Counted from the first letter of the stretch, positions 45,700 through 58,166 are shown. The stretch: DNA of 64,000 nucleotides from Marisa cornuarietis (GCA_004794655.1 SMMW01000555.1:9625501-9689500); one strand, 5' to 3'. Notes: a model not told the origin generated them from the letters alone. Numbers and translations: made by a program.

Positions 45700-48549
45700 A
45701 CCTCCTGCGCATGCGCTAATGATACCGCAAAAAAATGGTGGAGGACGTAGTTTCTTTGACAACTTTCCGGCCAGCCATTTGAATGACACAAATATTGTCA
45801 GCTGGGCAGCTCTGTCAGACAAACAAGACAAATTGCAGTTTTTTGTTCTTGGTTTTTAACCGAGTCACGTCGAGCAGCCGAGGACATCCGGAAACCATCC
45901 CCACAAACCCCCTGTCTTATTTACACAAATGAGGCATAATTGCTATACCCAATGTATTACTAGTACTTATGAGGTCTTTTAAATAATAGTATGGCACAAT
46001 TTCAATGGTATAAAGCCATTAACTCTTTAAAAGTGTGAATTCGAACTTGAATCCTGCTGCATCCAAACAGACCAGAATTTTGTTTATTCTACACATTCTT
46101 TATAGGTACTATTCTGTATATTCTCTATGGGTCCGTGCGTTTTTACGGTTTTCAGCTGCAACTTTCTTTTAGTCTCCCACTATGCATATTTAAAGCCTGA
46201 ACTTTGTATAACACCAGATCTTTTGATAAAAAAAAACATTAGGAAGAAAAGGAAAGAAAGAAAGATTGAAGATACAGAAACATAAAAATGTCATTGCGTG
46301 TTAGGCTTACATCTTGTAGCCAGACGTCTTCATCTCAAACCGTACATTTTATTAGAATTTTTTCTGTGTATATTGATTCTTTGCTTTATCAGATATGATA
46401 GCAAAGAGCTGTTCTAAAGGTCTCTTAAATGGTAAATGTGGTGTTTTCCTTCCTTAGGGCAGAAACATTGTTGGTGTCAGATGTATTGCAAGTTTCATTA
46501 AAATAAATTTTAATAAAACATTTAAAAAATGTTTTATAAAAGCGAATAGATTAAAATGAATCCGCGTTGAGAGAAGATGTCTCATAACGCCTGGCCATGA
46601 CGACTCAGAGGACTTGAAGAACCGCCAATAAACAAGTATCAGGCATAATTGTATGACCAAACATTACTTGGATCTCTTCCTGTCAAAGACCTTTACATGC
46701 AAGTCACTCTCCCTAGCAAAATTTCTGTCATGATGTAGCTTGAGTCTGTTTCTAGCCTGGAACGTGTATAGACTGCGTGCAGGGCTTTTAAAAGGGGGTA
46801 TCTCAGAAATAATGTCTTTTGTGTTTTTGTTTGTTTGTTTGTTTGTTTGTGTGTGCGCGCTAGGGACTCTTCCTCCTAGCTTTCTTGAATGTGCGTGTCA
46901 CTCCTGGCTTTGCCAGAACAGAAGCACCACAAAATAATTGAATGTTGGGGTTGTTGGCACTCATTAGGGTGTTCAAGTCTTCCTTAACGGAAATGGCTTC
47001 CAAGTCCCTTGCCAAAGACCTTCTCTCGTTTTTTCGTCGGGAATTCCTGAAGTAGAATTCCTATCACTTCCCTGACCGCCCGTGTTCTCCACTAGCCATC
47101 TGAGAGTTCGCAAAAGAGAAGGTGACGACGTGAGAGAATTACGAGGCACGTGAACCGCTCGTGCACTGTCGTGCAGGACGTATCAGTGTCAGCAAAACCT
47201 ATTTTAGGACTTCTAAGATAATTTTCTGTGCCAGACTCGGCTAACCCAATCAGCAAAGGCGGCGACCGCATGTCTCACTGTCCATGTTTCACGTTCTCGT
47301 CATTTCTTGTACCGCAGGGCGAGTCTGGCATCCAGACACATCTCAGTAACCTCTTGCCATGTCAGAAAAAGTTTGTCGCCAGGCATGGCATCGCCTGGAA
47401 TAACTCCGCTGAGAGTATTGCAGCCTTTTGATTTCATCAGGAGCTTGTCACTGGAGATATAATCTCCCTTATCTTGCCAGCATCTTGAACAGGACCTTGT
47501 TCTGGAGATATTATCTCCCTTATCTCGCCATCTTTGCGGGGTTTTGTTACTCCTACAATTACGTCCCCTGCTACTGATACTATTAATAATACTGTTTCTA
47601 TTTCTCATACTGTCACTAGTCCTTGTACAGGAGGCAATAGCAAATACTATGCAACAGCAGATGTAAAGCTAAACATGGTTTTAATAAAGAAAGCAGTCAT
47701 TAAAGTTCCACAATCCTAATGTTCAAAGGGAGACAATGGACACCAACGATAAGGTTGATGGTGTGGGTGGAGATAAGGGTGGAGATGATGTGTGCAGAAA
47801 TAGTAATAAAAGTCGCCGCAGTTGTCTTAGTATCTGCAGTAGCAAGCCAGCAGCTGTCACCACCTTCAGCAGAGCCGGAATACAGGCAGTAGTAGTCCAA
47901 CCCAGTGTCCCTCCAGACATTATTCGCATTACAAGGCATGTGTGGTGGGAATAATGTTCAAACACAAGACAGATTGAAAGATGCGCGCATTCTTCTGTAT
48001 ACCCCTGCTATCATGTCCAGAATTTTGTCTGGAGATTTATTGTGCCGATGGCTCGGGGGAAGAGCACGAAACGCCTTTGTGGCTAGCGGCCATAGCATAA
48101 AAGCCTAATAACTGTCTAAGGTTGACAACAGTTAACAGTATTATGTGAAAAGGTTAATTTAATTCACTTCATTTTAAAGCATTCTTCCACTTTTCATCCT
48201 GTGTTGGTTGTAAACCACGTAAAAAAAGAAACAGATTCACACCATTTGCCTAACTGAAACAGGTGAGTAAAAGAACTAGTCCAACAGTCCGTTAGACAAA
48301 AAAAATCCAAATTCGATTTCAGATTGATCTGTATCTAACCATTTTTACAAATGAACATTTCGTTTACAATCTGATCCCCATACCTCACTTCGACATTGTC
48401 ATAAATTTTCGTTGCGGTCAGTCACACTTTTTTTTTTACCATCTTGACGTGATCGAGATGGGTGTGAAGATGCCCTTAGATAAAAACATATTGCTGGTTT
48501 TCTCACTGTAGACCTTAAAATGTCACGTGACCACGTGACCAAGGATAAG

Positions 48550-48594
<45 letters not shown>

Positions 48595-49290
48595 GCTCGT
48601 CGCTGGATGACTGCAAAATGCGTAGTAGACATCTCAGATGTTTAATATCAAGAAGAGTTTAGTTGATTGTTTAAAGTTAACCATTAACCCAGCGCCTATT
48701 GGATGCATTCTATCAAGAACCAATCATTAGAGCTGACTCTTGCAGCGACTGATTAATGTTCCCTTGACCTGGGTTAATTTGAAACTAGTTTCATGGCTTT
48801 TTAATTTTCGTTCCAGTTTTTGGGCGAAAAACGATGTGGTCAAATCAGACAATGAAATGAAGCACAACCTAGCAAAGCCTAACAGTGCTCAGATGTTTGT
48901 AAATGGTCCATAAAATCTGTTTATAATTAGTTTCAATGGTGAGCAAAATGTCGACAATGCTCTAAGTTCAGTCTTCTTCTGGGAGACCGGTAAAATCCCT
49001 GGCCCGGGTGCACAGTACACCTTTAACGGTTCGCTGTATCGTTAAAATATTGGAGTCAGCAAACATGACTACATAACATTGGTTTATGTTCATCAAACGG
49101 CATCATTGAGCAAAAAGCAAATTGTATTACCTTTATGTCTTAATTCTTCTGGGTATTGCAATGACATTAAACAGTTGAAGAGTCATCCAGTTTAGGGGTA
49201 ATACCGAAGGGTGGAAGCTAAAAGTAGTTTAGGTGAACAAGATCTGGACAAAAAAATGAAGCTTTTAATAAACTAATGTCCCTTGCCCCA
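45700..49290. other. No gene recognised
   Basis: The stretch is AT-rich to mixed. It contains a near-palindromic pair of direct repeats at about 47450-47540 (ggagata(t/a)tatctcc-like, each followed by cttatct(t/c)gcca) and a GTTT run near 46828. No convincing coding segment was found. Confidence 0.45.
48552..48592. repeat. (CA)20 microsatellite
   Basis: A pure CA array of 41 bp. Confidence 0.97.
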
Positions 49291-49328
49291 CTGTTTCGTC
49301 TGATTGCACAGTAAAAAGGAAACAGGAC

Positions 49329-50240
49329 AAAGCCAAGCCTCATAATGTCACCATTGTCCAAGTATACGCTCCAACTTCCACACATGGAGACGACGAAGTG
49401 GAAGAATTCTACCAACAACTGGACAAGATTGTGAAGGGAGTTCCAAAAAAGGACATCCTGGTTGTACTCGGAGACTGGAACGCCAAGGTCGGACCAGACG
49501 CCTACCAGCAATGGGCAGGAACGGTGGGGAAATTTGGCCTTGGTGAAACCAACGACAGGGGCATCAGACTCCTAGAGTTCGCACAGAGCCAGAGACTCAC
49601 CTTAGCCAACACCTTATATCCCCACAAGAAATCAAGGACGGCCACCTGGCACTCACCAGACGGACTGGTCCATAATCAGATCGACTACATCCTACTGCCG
49701 AGACGCTTCAAATCCAGCATCAACAGGGCCAAGACAAGGACGTACCCAGGGGCCGACATAGGCAGCGACCATGACCTTGTTCTAACAAACCTGAAGCTGA
49801 GGCTGAAAGCGAAGCGACTCTCAAACACTCCCCGAATTCGCTTTGATTTGGAGAAGCTGCAAGACCCAAAGGTTGCAGAAGTCTTCAAGGCCACGGTTGG
49901 CGGAAAATTTGGCGCACTGAACCTGGTGGACTGTGATGTAGACACCCTCTCTGGAAACATCAAAGAGGTGCTACTGTCGACAGCCCAAGAGGTTCTAGGG
50001 CGACATAGAAACAAGAAACAGCCATGGGTCACGAACGACATACTAGACCTCTGTGACCAAAGGAGGGCCTTGAAGAGAGAAAAGAAAAGCAAACCAGAAG
50101 CAGCAACCAAATACAAAGAGGTGAATTGTGCCATTAAGAAAGGGATGAAGGCAGCTAGGGAGAGCTGGATCGAGAAGCAGTGCCAGGACATAGAGGTTGG
50201 AATGGCACGAGGTGACAGCAAAAGGCCTACCAACTTCTAA
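49329..50240 (+). pseudogene. LINE endonuclease domain (APE-like), 5'-truncated and frameshifted
   Basis: This is the endonuclease half of the RTE open reading frame, which nicks target DNA to prime reverse transcription. The frame is open from 49272, and homology begins at about 49332 with NVTIVQVYAPT. Conserved blocks follow: GDWNAKVG (49470-49493, catalytic Asp/Asn), NDRGIRLLEFA, TWHSPDG, NQIDYILL, and GSDHDLV (49761-49781, catalytic His). The first third of the endonuclease, with the early Asn and the Glu of the active site, is absent. At 50220-50223 a run of four A residues stands where the next block needs one more base. The frame therefore shifts and stops at 50240, while the homologous reading continues in the next frame from 50222. 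The copy is related to proteins often annotated as craniofacial development protein 2-like in invertebrate genomes. Confidence 0.9.
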
Positions 50241-51973
50241 AGACCCTCACTAAGACAGACCAGCAAAAGATCTCAGTCATCGAAGACAGCAATGGTCACC
50301 TTCTCACAGAAGGCAATGCTGTACTCAACCGATGGACAGAATACTGCAAGGACCTGTACAATTACCAGCTGAAGACCGACGCCAACATTCTCCAAAACAA
50401 CCAGACTAGAGACAGTGAACCTGCAGACATACCAGTCCTACGGGAAGAGGTTGAAAGAGCTGTACATAGTCTGAAGGGAGGAAAGTCACCAGGCGTTGAT
50501 AATGTACCAGCTGAGCTGCTCAAGCAGGGTGGGGAAGCAACTACAAAAGCCCTAACTGTCCTGTGCCAAAGAGTCTGGGAGCGCAAGGAATGGCCCAGAG
50601 AATGGACGCAGTCACTAATCATTCCCCTCCCAAAGAAAGGAAACAGCAAACAGTGTCAGAACTACAGAACAATAAGCCTTATCAGTCACCCAAGCAAAGT
50701 CATGCTGAAGATCATACAGAACCGCATCAGAACCACAGCAGAAGAGCTGCTAGCAGAAGAACAGGCTGGCTTCAGACCACGTAGAAGCACAGTTGAGCAG
50801 ATCTTCAACTGTCGTCTTCTTATAGAAAAGCATCTGCAGCATCAGCGGGACCTTTACCACAACTTCATTGACTTTAAGAAGGCATTTGACAGAGTCTGGC
50901 ACGAGGGGCTATGGCATGTGATGCGGAAATTCAACATTGAAGAAGGGCTTGTCCAAGTCGTTGAAGCGTTGTATAACAGCTCAACGAGTACAGTTTTGCT
51001 TAACAACCAAATAGGAGCTTACTTTCGCACCACAGTAGGGGTACGTCAAGGATGTCCCCTATCACCCGTGTTGTTTAATATATTCTTGGAGAACATCATG
51101 CTTGAAGCTCTTCATGACCACCATACCTCCATTTCAATCGGTGGAAGACCAATCTGCAACCTACGCTTTGCAGATGATATAGATCTGTTAGCAGGTACAA
51201 ACAAGGAACTGCAAGACCTCACCAACAGACTGACAGACAGCTCAAACGCATATGGAATGGAGACCAGCACAGAAAAGAGCAAAGTTATGATCAATGGCAA
51301 CGGCAAAGCAGAGATCTATATGAACGGGGTACAGCTCGAAGAGGTAAGCAGCTTCAAGTACTTGGGAGCCACTCTCTCCAAGGACGGCAGCTCCACGCAA
51401 GATATCCGCATCAGGATCGCAACAGCAACAGCAGCAATGGCTAGGCTAGATAGGATCTGGCATAGCCACAAGATAAGGTTCACTACCAAGTACAGGCTAT
51501 ACAAATCCCTGGTAGTGCCGATCCTGCTCTACGGATGCGACACGTGGACTCTACTCGCCGAAACAGAAAGGAGAATCCAGGCATTCGAGCACAAGTGTCT
51601 GAGGAGGCTGCTCCGGATCTCATACAAAGAACACAAAACCAACGACTTTGTAAGAAACAAGATGGCCACACTCGTAGGACACCAGGAATCTCTACTATCA
51701 ACAGTCAAGCGACGTAAGCTGGTCTTCTTTGGACATGTAACCCGGCACGACACCTTGTCGAAGACTATCCTTCAAGGCACCTTGGAGGGTGGCCGACGCC
51801 GCGGTGGTCAGAGAAAGAACTGGCTTACGAACGTCAAAGACTGGACTGGTCGTCCTGTACAGGACCTGCTGACTATTGCCCAAAATAGGCAAGAGTGGCG
51901 GGCCCTATCAGCTGCCGCGTCTATCCATGTGCTCCCCCCAACGCCAGGTGCCAGGCAAGGGACGACTGACTGA
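50222..51973 (+). CDS. RTE-clade reverse transcriptase (ORF continues after -1 frameshift)
   Basis: The frame is open without stops from 50222 to the TGA at 51973; the first in-frame ATG is at 50702. Before the ATG it carries the linker and fingers blocks (SLKGGKSPGVDNVPAELLKQ; then SLIIPLPKKGN and NYRTISLI). After it come EEQAGFRPRRSTVEQIF, motif A FIDFKKAFDRVW (50864-50899, Asp), motif B GVRQGCPLSP (51038-51067), motif C FADD (51167-51178, both Asp present), FKYLGATLSKDG, the RLYKSLVVPILLYGCDTW block and the C-terminal FGHVTRHD and GGRRRGGQRKNW blocks typical of RTE elements. All visible catalytic residues are intact. The stop codon lies inside the ACTG tail. On its own this copy lacks a complete endonuclease and start, so it is probably not autonomous. 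Confidence 0.92.
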   Translation, partial: KAYQLLKTLTKTDQQKISVIEDSNGHLLTEGNAVLNRWTEYCKDLYNYQLKTDANILQNNQTRDSEPADIPVLREEVERAVHSLKGGKSPGVDNVPAELLKQGGEATTKALTVLCQRVWERKEWPREWTQSLIIPLPKKGNSKQCQNYRTISLISHPSKVMLKIIQNRIRTTAEELLAEEQAGFRPRRSTVEQIFNCRLLIEKHLQHQRDLYHNFIDFKKAFDRVWHEGLWHVMRKFNIEEGLVQVVEALYNSSTSTVLLNNQIGAYFRTTVGVRQGCPLSPVLFNIFLENIMLEALHDHHTSISIGGRPICNLRFADDIDLLAGTNKELQDLTNRLTDSSNAYGMETSTEKSKVMINGNGKAEIYMNGVQLEEVSSFKYLGATLSKDGSSTQDIRIRIATATAAMARLDRIWHSHKIRFTTKYRLYKSLVVPILLYGCDTWTLLAETERRIQAFEHKCLRRLLRISYKEHKTNDFVRNKMATLVGHQESLLSTVKRRKLVFFGHVTRHDTLSKTILQGTLEGGRRRGGQRKNWLTNVKDWTGRPVQDLLTIAQNRQEWRALSAAASIHVLPPTPGARQGTTD

Positions 51974-51984
51974 CTGACTGACTG

Positions 51985-52630
51985 GACAAAGACAGCCTGG
52001 GGTCGATGTCCTAGATGACACAGAGATACTGAGGATGAATGTAGACTATACTGGAAAACAACATCGACGAACCGGAATAAGATACTTTCTCATCTGTCGA
52101 GATTTTGGATTCTCAAGTCTCAGACGTATTCTGAAGTCTAGACTTCTTATATTGGGATGTTACAAAGTCCCATATGAGGAAGCTTTCCTTAATAAGAAAC
52201 ACTTTATCATTCTACCTCGTTAATGCTATTCTGATAATTATTCTAAAATAATTTAGTTGAGCAGCGAACCCCCTTCTTTTCGATCCTTTTCCAAAATGAC
52301 CATGAGTGAACCAAACAGGAATATAATCAGAGTAAGGGCTCGACATAAACAGTTATATGCAGTGAGATGCTTATTATTGTAAATAATTATTGACTCGCTC
52401 TACTACATTCGGCTTTAATTCTTTACGATTTAAAGCAGACTAAAAATTCATTGATGTCTTCTTTGACAGTTTTTCATAGCAAAAGGAATGCGACCGACGC
52501 ATATCCCTTTTTCTGTATTCTGTATTTAGTATATTTAATCCATGTGTGTGTGTGTGTGTTTATATAATCAATAGATACATAAGAGTGGAAACAAGTTTGA
52601 TCTCCGAAATCTGCCTGATAGTGTGCGGGA
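51985..52630. other. No gene recognised
   Basis: AT-rich flank to the right of the RTE element with a short GT run at 52541-52559. Confidence 0.5.
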
Positions 52631-52636
52631 CTCTCG

Positions 52637-52948
52637 ATGGCGGGAGGCCGATGTAGTTTGACCCAGACGATACCGCTTGTGAATGGCATCCGCTTTACTC
52701 ATCACGAGTTGTCGGCCCTAGAGCTGCTAGATGCACACCTATTAAGTCCCCTGAACAAAGGCGAAGACCTATCATTTGTCTCAAGACACAGGGGCTTCTT
52801 GATTCCTGATCGATACGCCCATCGCCGGAAAACCTTTCAGCAAAGTCGCGTGGCCACACAGAGAGCCCGCTGCCCCCCCACCCCCCACGGCTCACAAGTT
52901 TGTTACTGTCATCAGCACACAGGCATCAGCCCTGGAGACCAACGATAG
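52637..52948 (+). other. Unassigned open frame in a GC-rich segment
   Basis: The ATG at 52637 opens 103 codons. The first 70 are well mixed (for example SLTQTIPLVNGIRFTHHEL and LLSPLNKGEDLSFVSRHRG). The rest is rich in Arg, Pro and His around a C homopolymer. The GC-rich segment extends to about 53420 with other short open frames. A minus-strand frame (52895-52695) is equally open, so neither direction is secure. It could be a first exon, a promoter-proximal island, or an old repeat. Confidence 0.2.
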
Positions 52949-53459
52949 ATGAAATGGGGATAGGGTGTGAGAGGTGGAAGTTTCTAGCATTGCCGGCTTC
53001 ATTTTTCAAAGCACTTTGCCTTACCGACTCCACTCTGCACCCACCCACCCACTCACGCCCGCCAGCGACATGTCATCTTGGGAGCCGTTGGTAACCACGG
53101 TGATCCACGATGTTAGGGGCCACTTTGAAGATGATGACTCGCGTAGTCCCAGGTTCCCTGTCCCAGCGTTACATTTGCAATCATAAACAAACTGCGTTGG
53201 CAGTTTGCAGGGATTTCCAGCTGTCTGATGCCTCCCATGGTATCAGCACTGGGATATCCTGCATCAAACGTAGACATGACCGCGCTATGTGAGGCGGTTC
53301 CTACTCCTCGACACTACCTAGTGCGAGCTACCGTGCTAAGCTCGGGTTGGCACGCTCAGGATTTAACATTCTTTGCCTCTGAAGACACAGATCTTCTCTC
53401 GGGAGAGAATTCCTAAGCCCCTTCTAGAGGAGAAAATTTGTCTTGCTAAAGGATCGAAC

Positions 53460-54725
53460 CGCCAGGAAGGGTAGAAAACAGATTTTGATCAGTAAAAGGA
53501 GTTTATGGTTGAAATCCACTGGTTAAAGACAAAAGGACGTAAATAATTGCAGTTCTGTTCGACAGGAAAGAAGAAGAAGTGGTTAGGGTGTAAGTAGGCT
53601 ACCATTAGACAAGCAGACGAAAATAACTGAAATGACAAAAGATCTGAACGCCTGGGGGCTTACAAAGGATCGGGCAACATCTTAGGAAAAAGGAGAAACC
53701 GAGTAAATTTTTGAGGGGACAGTTTATGTACTGTAGGTATAGTTTATGTATGATTTAGAGACCTAGGTTTATGAACTATAGCGATTGTTTATAGATCCTA
53801 GGGACGAGTTTCTTAACAAATTAATCTCTGCCTCACAAACACCTCATCTTATGGAAACTTCCCATTACGTGAGAAATATGAACAACATCCCAAATTAATG
53901 AGAAATATGAAGTTCGTCTCTTTGAGGACTTTTCATAAACACCGAAAATACAAAGAACTTCATGAACCTGAAATCAGTAATCCAGAATGGATTGTCATTA
54001 ATCCCGAAACGATAAATTCAACAAACGAAACCAAATAAGTTTATGGAGCTTCAAGAACTGGCACGAGCCAGACGCAAAGTCTACAGATAATGCCAGCAGA
54101 CTGAGTTCTGGTTGGTTTAGGTGGGGAGACAATCAGAGAAACATTTAAAACAAAGCTGACATTGTGCAGACTTCAGTAACCTGCTGCGATCTCATGTCTA
54201 AATGACATAAAGGTGCCGCATTTCAAGAAGCACTGAAGGAATGTGCATAAAACAAAGAGTGCTTTTAGTTTCCAGACATTTTAGCTTCCTTGAAGTAAAC
54301 AGATCCCATCTTGGAAAGTTGTGAAGAATCCTTTTGTCCACTTCACCCAAAAGAACTTAACCCTTCCTATCGCCGTGAGGTACACACAGATTAAAATTGA
54401 GAAGGTAGGAAATAAAGCTTACCTGTACTAAATAACATAAACGCGAGATGAAACTACCGCCCCTGGTAGGTACTCTTTGTCATCTGTTTCAAACATTCCA
54501 CAAGATGTGCCTCAAGTACTGGGGACAAACGTGTTTTCTTTCGCTTTTCTTACAAAGTGCATTCATCCATATAACGTGTGGTACACCCACACAAAGGAAG
54601 GAAAGAAAGTATATTTCTAGGGCTTTTTTCCTGCATCCATCATCAGGAACTCAATATGTATGCACGCGCTTTCACAAAATCTCAGACGACTATACATAAC
54701 ACTCAAGTGCAAGGGATTCAGCAAA
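53460..54725. other. No gene recognised
   Basis: AT-rich DNA with no coding or repeat signal of note. Confidence 0.5.
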
Positions 54726-54727
54726 CA

Positions 54728-54783
<56 letters not shown>
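54728..54783. repeat. (CT)n-(AC)n microsatellite
   Basis: A short CT run followed by about 23 AC units. Confidence 0.97.
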
Positions 54784-54784
<1 letters not shown>

Positions 54785-55082
54785 TTTCGTTTTCTGTCTA
54801 GTACGAACACACGATAACATGCACCTAGATATATGTATGTATAGATTCATATCTGTCACATGCATACATTATCTTATGCACAAACATATACACTAAACAT
54901 ATGATAACATGATACAGCCACACCCTCTGACCTGATTTATTTATTTCTTCCGTTGCTGGTTTGTTCCATGCATTTTTGGGGGGAGGGGAGGGGAGGGGCA
55001 TTTTTTGCCTCTGCTTATCATACATTTTCTGCTTTGCCGGGAAAAAACAATTTATACTTCGACAATTGTCTCTATCTATTGC

Positions 55083-55137
<55 letters not shown>
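55083..55137. repeat. (GAT)18 microsatellite
   Basis: A pure ATG/GAT array. Neither flank carries the LINE-tail signature. Frames through it encode poly-Asp or poly-Met only. Confidence 0.97.
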
Positions 55138-55138
<1 letters not shown>

Positions 55139-55913
55139 ATTACACATAAACTTTCATACACACGATTACCGAAGCAGGTATACACGTCTCTACGGAGCAG
55201 ACTGGAATATCAAGAGGATGGATCGGCTTAGTTTCAACTGTCATGACCAAAGAGGACAAGTTGGAATGAGAGGGAAGAGGATCATGAATAACCAATAATT
55301 ACTGAAGTGGACCAGTCTTCCACTTCCCGAAAACTATTACTAGCGCTCGCCACAGCCTTCGACCCACGGCGCCAGGGGGAAAGCAATCAGGAATCTAATG
55401 CTCGTCTCGCAGACCTCGCCTTATCTCACGGTATTTGTATTTGTGAAAAGACCCACAACCCATCGTCCTGGCCCGCTAATCAATGAACAGCTAGCCGAGC
55501 CATTTGCTGTTGCATCCCTCCCCCTTCTTCCCAGCCTCCACATGGGTGATGCTCTGAGGTTCATCCGAGGGTGCACTTGTTGCATAGCCTGGGCAGGGCA
55601 GGTACCACCAAGATCAGTTTATCGGATATTATTCGTGTGGCATATCAGTGATGCAGGGCGTACACTGTGAAGACGACTTTTACTCTTTTTTCTGTCTTTT
55701 CCAGTCTCTCTAAACTTCTCGCAGACCAGCTTACAGCTTTTGTTATGAAAAATACTGAGGGTTTTGCATTTCTTTAAAGCTGTTTGGCAATTTTCTTCTT
55801 TTCTGTCAGATTTCACATTTGCTCCTCTTTATACTATTAAAAAAAATTCGCGATTTTGTTCCATATGTTTAATGTGTGCATTCGTGTATAAAGAAGTAAA
55901 ACAAAAGGTAGTA

Positions 55914-56072
55914 TGAGTGAGTGAGTGAGTGAGTGAGTGAGTGAGTGAGTGAGTGAGTGAGTGAGTGAGTGAGTGAGTGAGTGAGTGAGTGAGTCAGTCA
56001 GTCAGTCAGTCAGTCAGTCAGTCAGTCAGTCAGTCAGTCAGTCAGTCAGTCAGTCAGTCAGTCAGTCAGTCA
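55914..56072. repeat. Compound tetranucleotide array (GAGT)20-(CAGT)19
   Basis: An uninterrupted GAGT block (to 55994) switches without interruption to a CAGT block of nearly equal length. No mixed units were seen in either half. Confidence 0.98.
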
Positions 56073-56079
56073 ACAAAGT

Positions 56080-58160
56080 TAATGTTTTTAATGCCATTCC
56101 TTCACTAATACTTCGATTTAGTGGAAGCGGTTCGCATTAGCCTTCTCATTGGGAGTCACATCGACACAGGCTTCGCTAAAAAAGAAACAAAAATAAGAAG
56201 GTAAGTATCGAGACGAACTTCTGTAAGAGACTGCGCTAAAAAAAAGGCTAAACAGAAAACATCACGCAATATATTTAAGTGCATATGTCTAGCCTGTCAG
56301 AAAATTTACTCTTTCTCTCAAGCTTCTGAGGTCTTATGTTGTAAGATATTGTATACCCGTCAGCTAGTACACGACATCTTTAGTCTACCCTATAATACTT
56401 TCTGTCACCTATTCATTCACTGATTCTTTCATTCGTCCATCTTTCTCTTTCTCGTTCATCCCACTCTCCCACATCTTTCCCTCACTCCACATATCTCTCT
56501 CTCTCTCTCTCTTCAACCTTCCCACTATCTCCACTCACCGATGACCTTTAGATATCGCTGATAAATGGTCCCTGCTAATCTGAAGTGAAATCTATAGGGC
56601 TGTCCCATCCCGTTTCAAAAATTGATTGATGCTCAATCTCAGCTGTCTTCGGGATGAAATCACAGCAACGAGGACGCACGGACGGAAGTCATCGTTGCCG
56701 GAATTTTTTCCACGAAATTTGTGACTAAGAATTATTCCCCTTTCCCTCGTCTTCGGGTATTTTCTTGGCCATCCTTCGTTGTCTCAGACTCTGGGATTTG
56801 TCTCGCCATTGTGTGTTAAGGTCCGGAAGACTTAGTGCGAAGGCCGAACTAACAAAAGTCTGAGTCCTCAACAAAGTCTGCGACTCTTAAGCTTCGTGTC
56901 TCCTCATCCACCAGACAGTTATTCTGCTTTCTTCCTACTGTTCTTCATTATATAAGGTTCCGGCTCACTGCATATAATCCGTCTGGGTATCGCTACTCTT
57001 TTATGCTACCTATGGAGATTTAGCAAATGGGATTTTTACACAAAGGAGGTCACCACTTCTTTGCCCCTAATTACTAAATAGGGTGCCACTGTGCACTTGT
57101 ATGTTTTATTTGTTTCAATTTTGTTTTATTGCTCTAATGATTGGTGGATACACTACAAAACTCAACATGTCTTTGCAATAATTTCAAAATGTGAAAGTTT
57201 TTATTCACAATACGATCTGTACAGGTGTGTCGCACGCCGAACGAACACAAAGTTCCACTGTTCATACAGAGATTCTTCATCTGGTGAAGCTGCGTTTTAT
57301 TCATTCATTATTTCCCACAATATCACCTGTCAACAAATCTTTCTACTATTTTACATACATATATATTGATCCCATCTTGACATTAACATATCTTCAAAAA
57401 GTCTGTATTTTTATAGAGATCCAGATTTGGTAATAATAACATCTGTTACTGATAAGTCTCTGTAATAATTAAATTACTTCAGAAGAATCATATTGATCGG
57501 ACCACCAAGTTTCCCTTTAAAATAAACTGTTTGTCAATTATCTTTCTATAGCTACAGCAGGTGACACCATTCAATCAGCGTGGGCGAGATGAAAATGGAC
57601 CTTCAAGCCTCGCGTGACTGTTTGCCGGTTGACATGTCCACCGACTGGGCCAGTTCAGGGTCCTCTTTCTCCTCCCATACACGTTCTGTATTAGACAAAG
57701 TCAGCAGCACCGACAAGACCAAATAACGAAAGGCTTCGGTGCAGGATCAAGTTATGAGGAGTAAAGCTGCCCGATAAACCACTCGGTGCGAAGGAAATAT
57801 TGCACGGGCTTTATCCGACTGCCACGTTATTGATGGCGGTAACCGGAGTAGTCCACGCACGGTTGATTAAAAGAAAAGGCAGGGGAAATGGGAGGATGAG
57901 GTTCAATGATAGATGCTAACCGTCTAAATCGTTTCCGCTTAAATTTTCGGGTTTCAAACGAACCGTCTGCTTGACAATAGTGTGTAAAAACATAGCCGCG
58001 AGTCGATTCGTGGAGGCCGCCATGTTTAGTACTCTTGTGGGAAGGAAAACAAACTGACCACAAGTCTAGCTTGTTATTTTTGTAGATAAGCTTTGCCATC
58101 ACTGTCTTCGATTTTGAATTTGTACCTTTCTGTTTGGTTGGTACACAAAACAGGAGAAGC
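56080..58160. other. No gene recognised
   Basis: The stretch contains pyrimidine-rich runs (56440-56520) and AT-rich DNA. The open frames at 57091-57433 and 57827-58102 have no recognisable features. Confidence 0.45.
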
Positions 58161-58164
58161 TTAA

Positions 58165-58166
<2 letters not shown>

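Larger units (their letters stand above)
49328..51984 (+). mobile_element. RTE-clade non-LTR retrotransposon, 5'-truncated, nearly intact
   Basis: About 2.65 kb of one element with an AP-type endonuclease, a linker and a full reverse transcriptase in the usual order, ending in about five ACTG units (51966-51984). Short tandem-repeat tails instead of poly(A) are typical of the RTE clade (BovB and relatives). The left boundary is placed where the endonuclease homology begins (AKPHNVTIVQVYAPT, from about 49332). The N-terminal endonuclease portion is missing, indicating 5' truncation at insertion. Only one frame break was found, so the insertion looks young. Target-site duplications could not be fixed by eye. 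Confidence 0.9.

Noticed and set aside
47450..47540. Paired ggagata-type near-palindromes as a regulatory element
   Set aside because: Only two copies about 60 bp apart with no gene nearby; more likely a small tandem duplication.
53440..53465. tRNA B-box-like sequence on the minus strand (ggttcgatcct)
   Set aside because: No A box at a suitable distance and no cloverleaf could be drawn.
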